Origin: Pseudomonas sp. Q2-TVG4-2
GTDB taxonomy: Bacteria; Pseudomonadota; Gammaproteobacteria; Pseudomonadales; Pseudomonadaceae
DNA length: 64,000 bases
Reading direction: 5' to 3'
NCBI RefSeq assembly: GCF_013620795.1
Contig: NZ_LGLW01000004.1
Span: 1 to 64,000 of the forward strand
The notes beneath the pieces are model-generated. The model saw nothing but the letters and a program-made list of their open reading frames with translations, was not told the origin of the DNA and did no database searches. This document shows positions 18,121 through 27,613 of this stretch, one piece after another. The translations under genes were made by a program, and so were the position numbers. Position 1 is the stretch's first letter; the number at the start of each line of letters is the position of its first letter.

Positions 18121-18546
18121 CTAGACGTCGAGGTCACCTGAGCCAGGTTCCTCTGGCTCGGCATCATCACCGACCAGACGCCGAACGGTCTCGATCAGCG
18201 CATCGAGCCCTGTGCCCTTGGGCAGAAATTGGTCGATGAGGTCACGACCGGGAATCTGCTGGGGAAGTGCAGCACTCATCATCAGGATGCGCACATGGTC
18301 GAATGCCGGGTTTCGACGGATGGCGCGGACCATCTCGACCCCGTTGAGCTCCGGCATCATGTAATCGGTAATGATCAATGCCGGGGTTTCCTGCTCCAGC
18401 TTGCGCAGCCCCTGAGCCCCGTTTGCCGCCTCAATAACACGGTAGCCTTCATCCTCCAGGATCATCACCATCAGTTTGCTAAGCCCGAGTTCGTCCTCGA
18501 CCAGCAGCACGAGCGGCGCCAGCCCGTCCCGGCCATCCCTAGACAT
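18121..18546 (-). CDS. Stand-alone response regulator receiver protein
   Basis: A 141-aa CheY-like receiver. The acidic pair is in LLVEDELGL (~14-22), the phospho-acceptor aspartate in ITDYMMPELNG near residue 57, and the conserved lysine in FLPKGTG near residue 108. There is no output domain, so it should signal by protein contact. Its start overlaps the end of the KaiC-like gene by 8 bp, so the two are almost surely co-translated and the ATPase is the likely partner. The acidic tail (DDAEPEEPGSGD) is not part of the fold. Confidence 0.9.
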   Translation of the reverse strand: MSRDGRDGLAPLVLLVEDELGLSKLMVMILEDEGYRVIEAANGAQGLRKLEQETPALIITDYMMPELNGVEMVRAIRRNPAFDHVRILMMSAALPQQIPGRDLIDQFLPKGTGLDALIETVRRLVGDDAEPEEPGSGDLDV

Positions 18547-20017
18547 CGTCTCCCCCCGACAGAGGCTGGCGATGTGGTCTTCCGACCAGCACCCCCTCCG
18601 TACGCTCCATGCGCTCACCGAGCCTGAACCCTTCCACCCCCAGGTTGAACTCATAGACATAGGGTTCGAAGCCGCTTTCGCGCATCTTCAAGACCGCCAG
18701 TGTTCGGTAGAGACGCGATTCGAGCTCGGCATACCGCAACAGCAGGATATTTTCTGCAATGGCCGAGACAGCAGGGAATTGCAGACCATGCGCACCGCCA
18801 ACGATCTCAGCCAGTTCAGCGGTGAAAATCGTGGTGACGCCTTCGCAGCGCAGAATGGCAGTCAGCGTACTGAAGAAACGCCCGAGGCGCTGGACATTGA
18901 TCGTCGCCTGCTTGAATGCGTCCACGCCATCGATGAACAGCCGTTTGACACCACGACGCCGGCACGCCTCAAGGATGTCCTCGGCTAACTGATCCTGCAG
19001 GAGCTCGGTCGGCGTTCGGTGAATGACCTCGACAGCACCGTTGTCGATCAACGATCCAAGGTCCAACCCCAGCGCGGTGGCGCGACGGCGCAGGCGATGT
19101 GCGTCCTCGTAAAAGCCGAAGACAAGACCTGGCTCCTCTTCGCTGCTCTGACAGATGAAGCTCAGCCCAAGCGTCGTTTTACCTACGCCCGTAGGACCAA
19201 CCAGCAGCGTCGTCGATGAGTAAGGAATACCGCCGAAGATGATCCGGTCCAGACCATCGACTCCGGTACTCAACCGCTGATCACGCATTTGCGCGGATTC
19301 GAGCTCGCCAGTAACTGCCTCGAGCCGTGGGAACACCTTGAACCCATCGCTGGTGATGGAACTCATGTGCCGACCGGAGATGAAATCGCTCCCCCTGAAT
19401 TTGCGAACCTGCAGGTAGCGGTAGGTTCGGGACTGATCCTCGTCGCTGCCCAGGTGAAGCCAGCCATCAACCATGGTGAATTCGGGGCTACCCGCGTCGC
19501 GCTTGCTATTGGTCAGCAGCAAGATGGTGCAGCCGACGACATCCGCATAAACCGACAGGTCGTTGATAAATTCGCGAAACGCCCGCTCGGACGCGGCGTT
19601 CTCTTCCAGCGCGAATAGGCCGTCGATCACAATCAGCGAGGCCTTCTGGCGCTTTCCATTGCGCGTCAGGTATCGAAGAACGCCCTCCAGCCCATCCATG
19701 CGCAAAATATCGAAGGCGCTCTCATAGACAACGGATGTACCAGCGTGACGGTTATCCATGAAGGCCATATTCTGCAGATGACGCAGCAGGCGATGGTGGG
19801 TTTCCGCCAGCAGGGTCACATACAACGAGCGCTCCCCATCCGCCGCCCAGCTGTAGCAGATTTGGTTGGCAAGAATCGTTTTCCCCTCGCCCGGCCCGCC
19901 CTGGACGATATACACCGCTCGCGGCAGAAGCCCTCCTTTGAGCACAGCGTCCAGCCCCGGCACCCCAGTCGGAACATGGGCCGGCCCCGTTTGCGAGGTG
20001 GTATAGATATCGGTCAC
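18539..20017 (-). CDS. Double-domain KaiC-like RecA-superfamily ATPase
   Basis: A 492-aa protein with two KaiC/RecA domains in tandem. Domain 1 has Walker A GGPGEGKT (~40) and Walker B LIVIDGL (~128); domain 2 has Walker A GPTGVGKTT (~270) and Walker B LFIDGVDA (~356). Compared from memory with cyanobacterial KaiC, the autophosphorylation region reads AVSAIAENILLLRY near residue 415: the serine equivalent is kept, but the threonine is alanine. No kaiA or kaiB is present. It pairs with a receiver protein, a common arrangement for non-circadian KaiC homologs in signalling. The start is GTG with a weak ribosome binding site. Confidence 0.85.
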   Translation of the reverse strand: MTDIYTTSQTGPAHVPTGVPGLDAVLKGGLLPRAVYIVQGGPGEGKTILANQICYSWAADGERSLYVTLLAETHHRLLRHLQNMAFMDNRHAGTSVVYESAFDILRMDGLEGVLRYLTRNGKRQKASLIVIDGLFALEENAASERAFREFINDLSVYADVVGCTILLLTNSKRDAGSPEFTMVDGWLHLGSDEDQSRTYRYLQVRKFRGSDFISGRHMSSITSDGFKVFPRLEAVTGELESAQMRDQRLSTGVDGLDRIIFGGIPYSSTTLLVGPTGVGKTTLGLSFICQSSEEEPGLVFGFYEDAHRLRRRATALGLDLGSLIDNGAVEVIHRTPTELLQDQLAEDILEACRRRGVKRLFIDGVDAFKQATINVQRLGRFFSTLTAILRCEGVTTIFTAELAEIVGGAHGLQFPAVSAIAENILLLRYAELESRLYRTLAVLKMRESGFEPYVYEFNLGVEGFRLGERMERTEGVLVGRPHRQPLSGGDDV

Positions 20018-20284
20018 AGCAGCTATCCGTTCAAGTCAGTGCGGCCATGCTAGCAAACGTCCCGCACATTTCATTGCTTTGCGTATTAGGTTGGTCCGCG
20101 CTCACCCGATGGCGTTCGAAGCGCATCCGCTCAGCGGTCAGCTTTCGGATATAGAACCTGAGCATGGTTCCAGGTAGGCGAACGGCTTGGGATCGATGGC
20201 AATTAGGTTTGTGACTTGCTGGAGCGCTGCGGCCAAACGCCCTACCATGCGTGGCGACTTCCTTCTCCCGACCAACCAGAATTC
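20018..20284. other. Divergent intergenic region between the KaiC-like and diguanylate cyclase genes
   Basis: 267 bp separating two outward-facing signalling genes; it must hold both promoters. I see no convincing -35/-10 pair, operator or RNA. Confidence 0.5.
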
Positions 20285-21889
20285 ATGTCCTTTGCTCCGT
20301 TTTTCCGCGTAGACCTGCGACGGCTGATCGTGACGCTGGCGATCCTCAGCGGACTGATTACGCTGAGCATCAGCTTTTATGCGAGCTACCAGGTACAGCG
20401 CGATTCACTCATCGCCAGCACCCTCGAGGCCAATCGCGCCTATGCGGCGAAGCTTGCGGTCGGCACAGAGACATTCTTCGGCGCGGTGCAGCAGCAGCTC
20501 AGATACAGCGCGGCTATTCTCGCCGCGCAGTTCCATGACGACGAAGCGCTGCTCAGCGAGGCCGAACGGTTGCGTCTGCAGACGAACAGCTTCAATAACG
20601 TATTCATCGTTGACGCTCACAGAGTGTTGCGAGCGACGTCACCTGATACTCGCCGGCTGATCGGTCATCGACTGCATTCACCTGGGTCGCGCAAAGCGAG
20701 CCGGACGCGGCAGCCGATGATCAGCAGTCCGTATATTTCAGCGATCGGAACGCTCGTCGTCACGATATCTCACCCGATCATCGACAAGGACGGCGTATAC
20801 CTCGGTTATATCGGCGGCACGATTAATCTCAAGGAGCCAAACATCCTCAACAGCATGCTTGGCGAGCATTACTACAAGGACGGTTCCTACATTTACGCAA
20901 TAGACCAGAACCGGCGGTTGCTCTACCACCCCGACTCCAAACGTCTCGGCACGGTGGTGGCGGAGAACCCGGTTATCGACAGGGTCATCCACGGCGAGTC
21001 GGGTAGCCAACGGGTCATCAACAGTCTGGGCTATGACATGCTGGCCGGCTTCGCACCGGTGCCGACCGCCAGCTGGGGCATCGTCGCGCAACGCCCCACC
21101 GCGGTAACGCTGCACCCGCTCGATGACCTGATGCTTGAAGTGTTACGCCAGACTGCTCCTCTTGCTCTGCTGACCTTCCTTTGCGTCTGGTGGTTGTCAG
21201 GGCTGATTTCGCGACCGCTCTGGCGACTGGCGAAAAGTGCGAGCGAGATGGATAAAACCAACAGCCCCGAACGCATTCAGCATATCCGCTCCTGGTACTT
21301 CGAAGCCGCCCAGCTAAAACGTGCCATGCAGCTGGGTATCAACCTGCTGCATCAACGCATCGGCAAGCTCAATCTCGATGCGCAGACCGACCCCTTGACC
21401 GGTCTGCACAACCGCCGCGGCCTTACCCTGGCCTTGGACGCGCTAAGCGCCGAGGGCCATTCGTTCGCCGTTGTGGCCCTGGACATCGATCACTTCAAAC
21501 GCATCAATGACAGCCACGGCCACGACATTGGCGACCAGGTCATTCGTCACCTGGCACAGCTGATGACAACCTGCTCGCGGGACGCCGACGTTCTTTGCCG
21601 GAGCGGCGGGGAGGAATTTCTAATGCTGTTGCCGAACACCAACGCCGAATCGGCACAGCAGGTCGCCGAACGATTGCGCCAATGCGTCGAGCAAGCGCAG
21701 ATTGCGCCCGTCGGCCACATCACCGTCTCTCTCGGCGTTGCAATCTGGCCCATACACGCCGACAGCATCGAGCGCGTGCTCAAGTTGGCCGACGGCGCCC
21801 TGTACCTGGCCAAACAGCGCGGCCGCAACCGCTCGGAGCTCGCCGAACTGGACCATTACCCACCGGCCGACACCAACCGGGACGACTGA
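20285..21889 (+). CDS. Membrane-anchored diguanylate cyclase with periplasmic Cache sensor
   Basis: A 534-aa protein. A transmembrane helix (~14-36) is followed by a periplasmic dCache-like sensor domain (~37-280), a second helix (~285-305), a linker, and a GGDEF domain (~375-525). The active site is the GGEEF variant ([13 protein letters not shown], ~442), which is catalytically competent in this family. The inhibitory I-site RxxD is present as RDAD five residues before it, so product feedback is expected. It makes cyclic di-GMP, a positive signal for exopolysaccharide in pseudomonads. ATG 20285 is chosen by fit to the domain start; no clear ribosome binding site is seen. Confidence 0.9.
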   Translation: MSFAPFFRVDLRRLIVTLAILSGLITLSISFYASYQVQRDSLIASTLEANRAYAAKLAVGTETFFGAVQQQLRYSAAILAAQFHDDEALLSEAERLRLQTNSFNNVFIVDAHRVLRATSPDTRRLIGHRLHSPGSRKASRTRQPMISSPYISAIGTLVVTISHPIIDKDGVYLGYIGGTINLKEPNILNSMLGEHYYKDGSYIYAIDQNRRLLYHPDSKRLGTVVAENPVIDRVIHGESGSQRVINSLGYDMLAGFAPVPTASWGIVAQRPTAVTLHPLDDLMLEVLRQTAPLALLTFLCVWWLSGLISRPLWRLAKSASEMDKTNSPERIQHIRSWYFEAAQLKRAMQLGINLLHQRIGKLNLDAQTDPLTGLHNRRGLTLALDALSAEGHSFAVVALDIDHFKRINDSHGHDIGDQVIRHLAQLMTTCSRDADVLCRSGGEEFLMLLPNTNAESAQQVAERLRQCVEQAQIAPVGHITVSLGVAIWPIHADSIERVLKLADGALYLAKQRGRNRSELAELDHYPPADTNRDD

Positions 21890-22065
21890 CCGACGCTGCC
21901 ACCCAGACGCTATCAAGTGCCCGCGCCGATCTGGCGAATCTCCAAGAGCCCGCCGAACCAGACGCGCAACTGAATCGGCCGAGCACGACGGCCGACATGG
22001 CTAAAAAATATCCAGCTCTGTATACTCGCGCGCCTTTTTCATGCGCTGTTCCGAGGACATTGTCG

Positions 22066-23388
22066 ATGAGCAAAACGCCAACAGTCGGGTTCGTCAGCCT
22101 GGGTTGCCCCAAGGCAACCGTCGACTCCGAACGCATCCTGACGCAGCTGCGCATGGAGGGTTATCAGATCGTACCCACCTATCAGGATGCCGACGTGGTG
22201 GTGGTCAATACCTGCGGTTTCATCGACAGCGCCAAGGCAGAATCGCTGGATGCCATCGGCGAGGCCATCGCCGAGAACGGCAAGGTAATCGTCACCGGTT
22301 GCATGGGCGTCGCCGAGGACAGCATTCGCAACGTGCACCCCAGCGTCCTCGCTGTCACTGGCCCGCAGCAATACGAGCAGGTCGTCAATGCAGTGCATGA
22401 AGTGGTCCCGCCGAGAATCGATCATGACCCCTTCGTCGATCTCGTTCCGCCGCAGGGCATCAAGCTCACGCCTCGGCATTACGCCTATCTGAAGATTTCT
22501 GAGGGCTGCAACCACACGTGCAGCTTCTGCATCATCCCGTCCATGCGCGGCAAGCTGGTCAGCCGTCCGGTGGGCGATGTGCTCAGCGAAGCCGAGCGTC
22601 TGGTCAAGGCTGGCGTCAAGGAGATCCTGGTGATTTCCCAAGACACCAGCGCCTACGGCGTCGACGTCAAGTACAAGACCGATTTCTGGAATGGTCAGCC
22701 GGTCAAGACACGCATGCTGGAGCTATGCCAAGCGTTGTCGAGCATGGGCGTTTGGGTGCGTCTGCATTACGTCTACCCGTACCCGAACGTCGACGATGTG
22801 ATCCCGCTGATGGCCGAAGGCAAGCTGCTGCCCTACCTGGATATCCCCTTCCAGCATGCCAGCCCGAAGGTACTCAAGGCCATGAAGCGCCCGGCCTTCG
22901 AAGACAAGACCCTGGCACGCATCAAGAAGTGGCGCGAGATCTGCCCGCAACTGACGATTCGCTCGACCTTCATTGTCGGCTTCCCGGGCGAGACCGAAGA
23001 AGACTTCCAATACCTTCTGGACTGGCTGACCGAAGCGCAGCTGGACCGCGTCGGCTGCTTTCAGTACTCGCCGGTCGAAGGCGCCCCGGCTGAGGAACTG
23101 GACCTGGAGCCAGTGCCGGATGAGATCAAGCAGGATCGCTGGGATCGTTTCATGGCCCATCAGCAGGCCATCAGCGCAGCCCGCCTTGAGCGCAAAATCG
23201 GGCAGGAGATGGAAGTGCTGATCGACGAAGTCGATGAGGACGGCGCCATTGGCCGCTCCTATTCCGATGCACCGGAGATCGATGGCATGGTCTACGTTGA
23301 CAGCGAACAACCGCTGCAACCTGGCGACAAGGTCTGGGTCCGCGTGACCAACGCCGACGAGTACGATCTCTGGGCCGAGACGATCTGA
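22066..23388 (+). CDS. rimO: Ribosomal protein uS12 (S12) aspartate methylthiotransferase RimO
   Basis: A 440-aa radical-SAM enzyme that adds a methylthio group to an aspartate of ribosomal protein S12. The N-terminal MTTase domain has conserved cysteines in [18 protein letters not shown] and TGCMGV, which bind the second Fe-S cluster. The radical-SAM cluster motif is CNHTCSFC (~149-156). A C-terminal TRAM domain follows (~375-440). The length fits RimO, and the SLGCPK signature separates it from MiaB. ATG 22066 follows GAGGAC. A TATACT -10-like hexamer at 22021 may be its promoter; the -35 is poor. Confidence 0.95.
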   Translation: MSKTPTVGFVSLGCPKATVDSERILTQLRMEGYQIVPTYQDADVVVVNTCGFIDSAKAESLDAIGEAIAENGKVIVTGCMGVAEDSIRNVHPSVLAVTGPQQYEQVVNAVHEVVPPRIDHDPFVDLVPPQGIKLTPRHYAYLKISEGCNHTCSFCIIPSMRGKLVSRPVGDVLSEAERLVKAGVKEILVISQDTSAYGVDVKYKTDFWNGQPVKTRMLELCQALSSMGVWVRLHYVYPYPNVDDVIPLMAEGKLLPYLDIPFQHASPKVLKAMKRPAFEDKTLARIKKWREICPQLTIRSTFIVGFPGETEEDFQYLLDWLTEAQLDRVGCFQYSPVEGAPAEELDLEPVPDEIKQDRWDRFMAHQQAISAARLERKIGQEMEVLIDEVDEDGAIGRSYSDAPEIDGMVYVDSEQPLQPGDKVWVRVTNADEYDLWAETI

Positions 23389-23406
23389 TCGAGGCCAGCT
23401 GAAACC

Positions 23407-23575
23407 AAAACCCCGCCGATGCAGGCCGTGTGAAAACGTAGCGAGCGAAGGTCAGGCAAGGCAAAAACAGGCGAAAAAGCGCAGTTTACGAGTTGTAAAT
23501 GAGCATTTTGAGCCGGTTTTTAACGCAGCATGACCGAGCGCAGTAGTTTTCACACAGCCTGGATGGCGGGGTTTT
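23407..23575 (+). terminator. rimO terminator stem with an element inside its loop
   Basis: AAAACCCCGCC (23407-23417) pairs perfectly over 11 bp with GGCGGGGTTTT (23565-23575), the form of a bidirectional Rho-independent terminator just after rimO. The two arms are 147 bp apart instead of a few bases because a 140-bp inverted-repeat element sits between them. Confidence 0.6.
23422..23561. repeat. MITE-like element with 16-bp terminal inverted repeats
   Basis: The ends CAGGCCGTGTGAAAAC (23422-23437) and GTTTTCACACAGCCTG (23546-23561) are inverted repeats matching at 15 of 16 positions. The similarity continues imperfectly inward (GTAGCGAGCGAAGGTCA against TGACCGAGCGCAGTA), so the whole 140 bp can fold into a long hairpin. 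It has no ORF. It is probably a non-autonomous mobile or REP-related repeat. No second copy is in this window. The rest of the gap (23576-23775) shows nothing notable. Confidence 0.65.
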
Positions 23576-23775
23576 CCTTTTGAATAGCTGCATCAGTCAC
23601 GATTCGCTCGCAGAGCGGGGCGACGTTCGATTTCGTCCTCGTACCCTGCACATCGCACGACCGAAGCAATGCGGCACGATCGGCCACTGCGGTGTGAAAT
23701 CGCCCAAAGCTGACCTACGCTAGAGCATCAGGAAATGCGCATCGGGCCCGATGCCATCATCACAGAGAAGGATCT

Positions 23776-24444
23776 ATGAACACCTTCGACGCCGCCCTCA
23801 GCAAGTCACCCCCCGTCCGACGCACCGGCCGGATTCGCCAGAAGAACGAGGAACTGATCCTTTCGGCCGCTGCGGAAGAATTCGCCCGCCATGGCTTCAA
23901 GGGCACGAGTATGAGCGCGATCGCTCTGCGCGCCGCCCTGCCCAAGGCCAACCTGCATTATTACTTCACCAACAAACTGGGGCTCTATGTCGAGGTGATG
24001 CGACATATCCTCGAGCTCTGGGATAGCGCCTTCGACCATCTCAGCGTCGATGACGATCCGGCCGCCGTGCTGGCGGATTACATCCGCACCAAGATGGAGT
24101 TCTCACGTAAGCAGCCGCAGGCCTCGAAGATCTTCGCCATGGAGGTCATCAGCGGCTGTGCATGCCTGTCGGCGCATTTCAACGAAGATTATCGCGAGTG
24201 GTTCCGCGGCCGTGCCGCGGTGTTCCAGGCATGGAGCGACGCGGGAAAGATGGATCCCATCGACCCCATGCATTTGATCTTCCTGATCTGGAGCAGCACC
24301 CAGCACTATGCCGACTTCTCCGATCAGATCCGCCGTATCACTGGCCAACGCCGGGTGACCAAGGAGGATTTCGAACGAGGCACCGAGACCCTGATCAGGG
24401 TCATCCTCAAGGGCTGCGGTCTGACGCCACCGCGCCCTTCCTGA
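23776..24444 (+). CDS. TetR/AcrR-family transcriptional regulator (RutR-like)
   Basis: A 222-aa repressor-type protein. The N-terminal helix-turn-helix is at ~20-65 (FARHGFKGTSMSAIALRAAL, then KANLHYYFTNK). The C-terminal domain has features of the RutR/YcdC subgroup (KIFAMEVISGC, then FLIWSSTQHYADF). The ATG follows AGAAGGATCT. It lies 182 bp upstream of the SDR gene on the same strand and probably controls the SDR/decarboxylase-like pair. It is not BetI, although the bet genes are close. Ligand unknown. Confidence 0.85.
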   Translation: MNTFDAALSKSPPVRRTGRIRQKNEELILSAAAEEFARHGFKGTSMSAIALRAALPKANLHYYFTNKLGLYVEVMRHILELWDSAFDHLSVDDDPAAVLADYIRTKMEFSRKQPQASKIFAMEVISGCACLSAHFNEDYREWFRGRAAVFQAWSDAGKMDPIDPMHLIFLIWSSTQHYADFSDQIRRITGQRRVTKEDFERGTETLIRVILKGCGLTPPRPS

Positions 24445-24626
24445 CGGGACTCCTCCGGCGCGGCCAACGCGTCGGACGCCGCTAAGCTAGCGTCCGGTAA
24501 ACCGCTCCCAGCCAGAATCAGGCAAGCACTCGGCAGGATCGACATAACACCATCCGCCGCCTCCGCCCCACCATTCATCTCACGGCACCACCGGCGCCGA
24601 CGAATGACCCAGCGGAGGACACCTAC

Positions 24627-25364
24627 ATGTCGAGCATCAACGAAAAAATCGTACTGATCACCGGCGCCAGCAGCGGCATCGGCGAAGCAACAGCGCGCCT
24701 GCTGGCCGCGCGGGGTGCAACCGTCGTATTAGGTGCGCGCCGGCTGGAACGGCTGGAGCGCCTAGCCGCGAGCATCAATGAGGCCGGCGGCGTCGCCACC
24801 TGCCGCACGCTGGATGTGACCAGCCGCGAGGACACCCAGGCCTTCGTCGACTTCGCCGAGCGACGTTACGGTCGCATCGATGTGATCATCAACAATGCCG
24901 GGGTGATGCCGCTCTCAAGGCTCGACGCCCTGAAAGTCGCGGAATGGGACCGCATGATCGACGTGAACATTCGCGGCGTGCTGCATGGAATCGCCGCCGG
25001 CCTGCCGCTGATGCAGCGCCAGCGCTCGGGCCAGTTCATCAATATCGCCTCCATTGGCGCCTATGCGGTCAGTCCCACTGCTGCGGTTTACTGCGCGACC
25101 AAATATGCGGTGCGGGCGATCTCCGAAGGATTGCGCCAAGAGGTCGGCGGCGACATTCGCGTCACCCTGGTATCCCCCGGCGTGACCGAGTCGGAATTGG
25201 CCGAGAGCATCTCAGACGATAACGCCCGCGCGGTCATGGACGATTTCCGCCGCATCGCCATCCCGGCCGATGCCATCGCCCGCGCCATCGCCTATGCCAT
25301 CGAGCAGCCAGCCGATGTCGACGTCAGCGAGTTGATCGTGCGCCCTACCGCCAGCCCTTTCTGA
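24627..25364 (+). CDS. Short-chain dehydrogenase/reductase
   Basis: A 245-aa classical SDR. The cofactor-binding motif is TGASSGIG (~13-20), the structural NNAG motif is near residue 90, and the catalytic S-Y-K set is in NIASIGAYA, then YCATK (~155-159). It should oxidise an alcohol or reduce a carbonyl using NAD(P)H; R39 after the second beta strand favours NADP. The substrate is unknown. It is followed after 10 bp by the carboxymuconolactone-decarboxylase-like gene, so the two probably work together. Confidence 0.9.
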   Translation: MSSINEKIVLITGASSGIGEATARLLAARGATVVLGARRLERLERLAASINEAGGVATCRTLDVTSREDTQAFVDFAERRYGRIDVIINNAGVMPLSRLDALKVAEWDRMIDVNIRGVLHGIAAGLPLMQRQRSGQFINIASIGAYAVSPTAAVYCATKYAVRAISEGLRQEVGGDIRVTLVSPGVTESELAESISDDNARAVMDDFRRIAIPADAIARAIAYAIEQPADVDVSELIVRPTASPF

Positions 25365-25374
25365 GGCCATCGCT

Positions 25375-25830
25375 ATGCAAATTCGTACCGAAAACATACT
25401 GATCGCCGCCTGGCTGGGAATACTCGGGCCGCTCATGCTCGCCTCGCTGGGTGCTGTCGGCAGCGAACGGCAGGAGCCCGGCCTGAAGGTCCTGAACCAT
25501 CTGTCCGGCGGCGCCGGGCAACCGGTGCTCGATGCCTTGCGGCAGGATTATCCCTTTCTCGCCGATGGGATCACCGACTACGCCTTGGGCGATGTCTGGG
25601 GACGCACCGGACTGGACGATCGCACCCGGCAAGTGGCAGCCATCGCCGCCTTCGCCGCGCAGGGCAATCTGCCGCAACTGAAAGTGCATGCCGGCTATGC
25701 GCTCCGGCTCGGCGTCACGCGCGACGAGCTGAAGGAAGTGATCTACCTCACCACCGTTACGGCCGGCTTTCCCCGGGCCATCGATGCGGCACAGGCACTG
25801 CGCGAGGTGACGGACCCCGTCGAGCGGTAA
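25375..25830 (+). CDS. Carboxymuconolactone decarboxylase (CMD/AhpD-like) family protein
   Basis: A 151-aa protein with an N-terminal hydrophobic segment (ENILIAAWLGILGPLMLASLGAV is split by polar residues; ~5-27), probably a signal peptide or anchor, followed by the CMD helical domain. It has the family's LPQLKVHAGYALRLGVTRDEL segment (~101-121) but no CxxC redox pair, so an AhpD-like peroxidase role is unlikely. Real decarboxylase activity is unproven for most relatives. It is coupled to the SDR gene. Its end faces betA, 45 bp away. Confidence 0.8.
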   Translation: MQIRTENILIAAWLGILGPLMLASLGAVGSERQEPGLKVLNHLSGGAGQPVLDALRQDYPFLADGITDYALGDVWGRTGLDDRTRQVAAIAAFAAQGNLPQLKVHAGYALRLGVTRDELKEVIYLTTVTAGFPRAIDAAQALREVTDPVER

Positions 25831-25875
25831 CGCCAGGCACTACGCAACCAGGAAGCCGGGCCCTCCGGTGCTGCC

Positions 25876-27552
25876 TCAGCTGCGCTGTGGCGACTGCCGC
25901 ACCGGAGCACCATTGGCCACGTAATACGCCGCAGTGCTGCGTGGCAGCGGTTGTTGCCCACGAATCCGATTGGCGATCTTTTCGGCGATCATGATGGTGG
26001 TGGCGTTGAGGTTGCCAGTGATGATCTGCGGCATGATCGAAGCATCCACCACGCGTAATCCCTCTACCCCATGCACGCGGCCCTGCCCGTCAACCACCGC
26101 CATCTCGTCCGTACCCATTTTGCACGAGCATGACGGGTGATATGCCGTCTCCGCATGTTCGCGGACGAAGGCATCCAACTCCGCATCGCTCTGCGCTTGT
26201 GCCCCCGGGCTGAGCTCTTTGCCGCGATAAGAGTCGAGCGCAGGTTGGCCAATGATCTCGCGCGTCAGGCGAATACCGTCGCGAAACTCCTGCCAATCCT
26301 GCTCATGGGACATGTAGTTGAACAGGATGCTGGGATCGACCTGCGGGTCGGTCGAACGGATCTGGATCCGCCCGCGGCTGGGGGAGCGCATCGAGCCCAC
26401 GTGCGCCTGGAAACTGTGGCCGTCATGGGCGTTGCTGCCGTTGTAGCTCACCGCGACCGGCAGGAAGTGGAATTGGATGTTCGGCCACTCGAACTCGTCG
26501 CGACTGCGAATGAAACCGCCTGCCTCGAACTGGTTGCTCGCACCGATTCCGGAGCCGAGAAACAGCCACTCGGCACCGATCGCTGGCTGGTTCCACCACT
26601 TCAATGCGGGGTACAGCGAGACCGGCTGCTTGCATTCGTACTGCAGGTACATTTCCAGGTGGTCTTGCAGGTTTTGCCCGACCCCTGGCAGATCGTGAAC
26701 GATTTCGATGTTCAGGTCCCGGAGCAGCGCTGCCGGTCCGACGCCGGAGCGCTGCAGTATTTGCGGCGAGGCGATGGCGCCGCCGCACAGCAGTACTTCG
26801 CGGCGAGCCCGAGCAATCGTAGGCTGTTCGCGCCCACGCAGGTATTTTACCCCCACCGCCCGCTTGTTCTCGAACAGCACACGGTCGGTCACGGCGTGGG
26901 TGACGATTGTCAGATTCGGGCGATCCTTGGCCTGATCGAGATAACCCCGAGCGGTACTGGCGCGACGCCCGTTCGGCGTAACCGTACGGTCCATGGGGCC
27001 GAAGCCCTCTTGCTGGTAACCGTTGAGGTCTTCGGTCTTCGGATAACCGGCCTGCACGCCGGCCTCGACCATGGCATGGAACAGCACGTTGTTGCCGGGC
27101 TTGGGCGTGGTCACGCTGACCGGGCCGTCACCGCCGTGATAGTCGTTGGGCCCGATGTCGCGGGATTCGGCCTTGCGGAAGTACGGCAGGCAATCGAGAT
27201 AGCTCCAATCCTCGAGCCCCGGCATCGTCGCCCAATTGTCATAATCCAGCGCATTGCCACGGATGTAACACATGCCATTGATCAGCGACGAGCCGCCGAG
27301 CCCCTTGCCGCGACCGCAATCCATGCGGCGGTTGTTCATGTGCGGTTCCGGATCGGTCTTGTAGGCCCAGTTGTAGCGCGTGCCTTGCAGCGGATAGGCC
27401 AGCGCGGCGGGCATCTGGGTGCGAAAATCCAGGCGATAGTCGGGGCCACCGGCCTCGAGCAGCAGGACGCTGACGCCTGCGTCCTCGGTGAGGCGTGCCG
27501 CTAGCGTATTCCCGGCCGAGCCGGCGCCGATGATGATGTAGTCGTACTCCAT
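25876..27552 (-). CDS. betA: Choline dehydrogenase BetA
   Basis: A 558-aa GMC-family flavoprotein that oxidises choline to betaine aldehyde. The FAD-binding dinucleotide fold is at the N terminus ([17 protein letters not shown], ~5-21), the GMC signatures are [14 protein letters not shown] (~80-93) and the [16 protein letters not shown] stretch (~258-273), and the catalytic histidine region is [12 protein letters not shown] (~463). The length matches BetA. AGGAGGA precedes the ATG. It is the last gene of betT-betB-betA, 61 bp after betB. Glycine betaine made here serves as osmoprotectant or carbon source. Confidence 0.93.
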   Translation of the reverse strand: MEYDYIIIGAGSAGNTLAARLTEDAGVSVLLLEAGGPDYRLDFRTQMPAALAYPLQGTRYNWAYKTDPEPHMNNRRMDCGRGKGLGGSSLINGMCYIRGNALDYDNWATMPGLEDWSYLDCLPYFRKAESRDIGPNDYHGGDGPVSVTTPKPGNNVLFHAMVEAGVQAGYPKTEDLNGYQQEGFGPMDRTVTPNGRRASTARGYLDQAKDRPNLTIVTHAVTDRVLFENKRAVGVKYLRGREQPTIARARREVLLCGGAIASPQILQRSGVGPAALLRDLNIEIVHDLPGVGQNLQDHLEMYLQYECKQPVSLYPALKWWNQPAIGAEWLFLGSGIGASNQFEAGGFIRSRDEFEWPNIQFHFLPVAVSYNGSNAHDGHSFQAHVGSMRSPSRGRIQIRSTDPQVDPSILFNYMSHEQDWQEFRDGIRLTREIIGQPALDSYRGKELSPGAQAQSDAELDAFVREHAETAYHPSCSCKMGTDEMAVVDGQGRVHGVEGLRVVDASIMPQIITGNLNATTIMIAEKIANRIRGQQPLPRSTAAYYVANGAPVRQSPQRS

Positions 27553-27613
27553 GAATCCTCCTGTTGCGCAGGCCAGCGCGAACGCATCGCCGCCCCTTGC
27601 CTCTTCGGGCGGC

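Noticed and set aside
23776..24444. TetR gene considered as the missing betI
   Set aside because: C-terminal domain is RutR-like, and it lies beyond the convergent SDR/CMD genes, not in the bet operon.
24474..24495. Hairpin GGACGC/GCGTCC after the TetR gene considered as terminator
   Set aside because: No T run and a 10-nt loop; too weak to call.
26137..27504. 455-aa ORF on the + strand opposite betA
   Set aside because: Antisense shadow created by GC-rich codons; betA on the minus strand has full motifs and a ribosome site.
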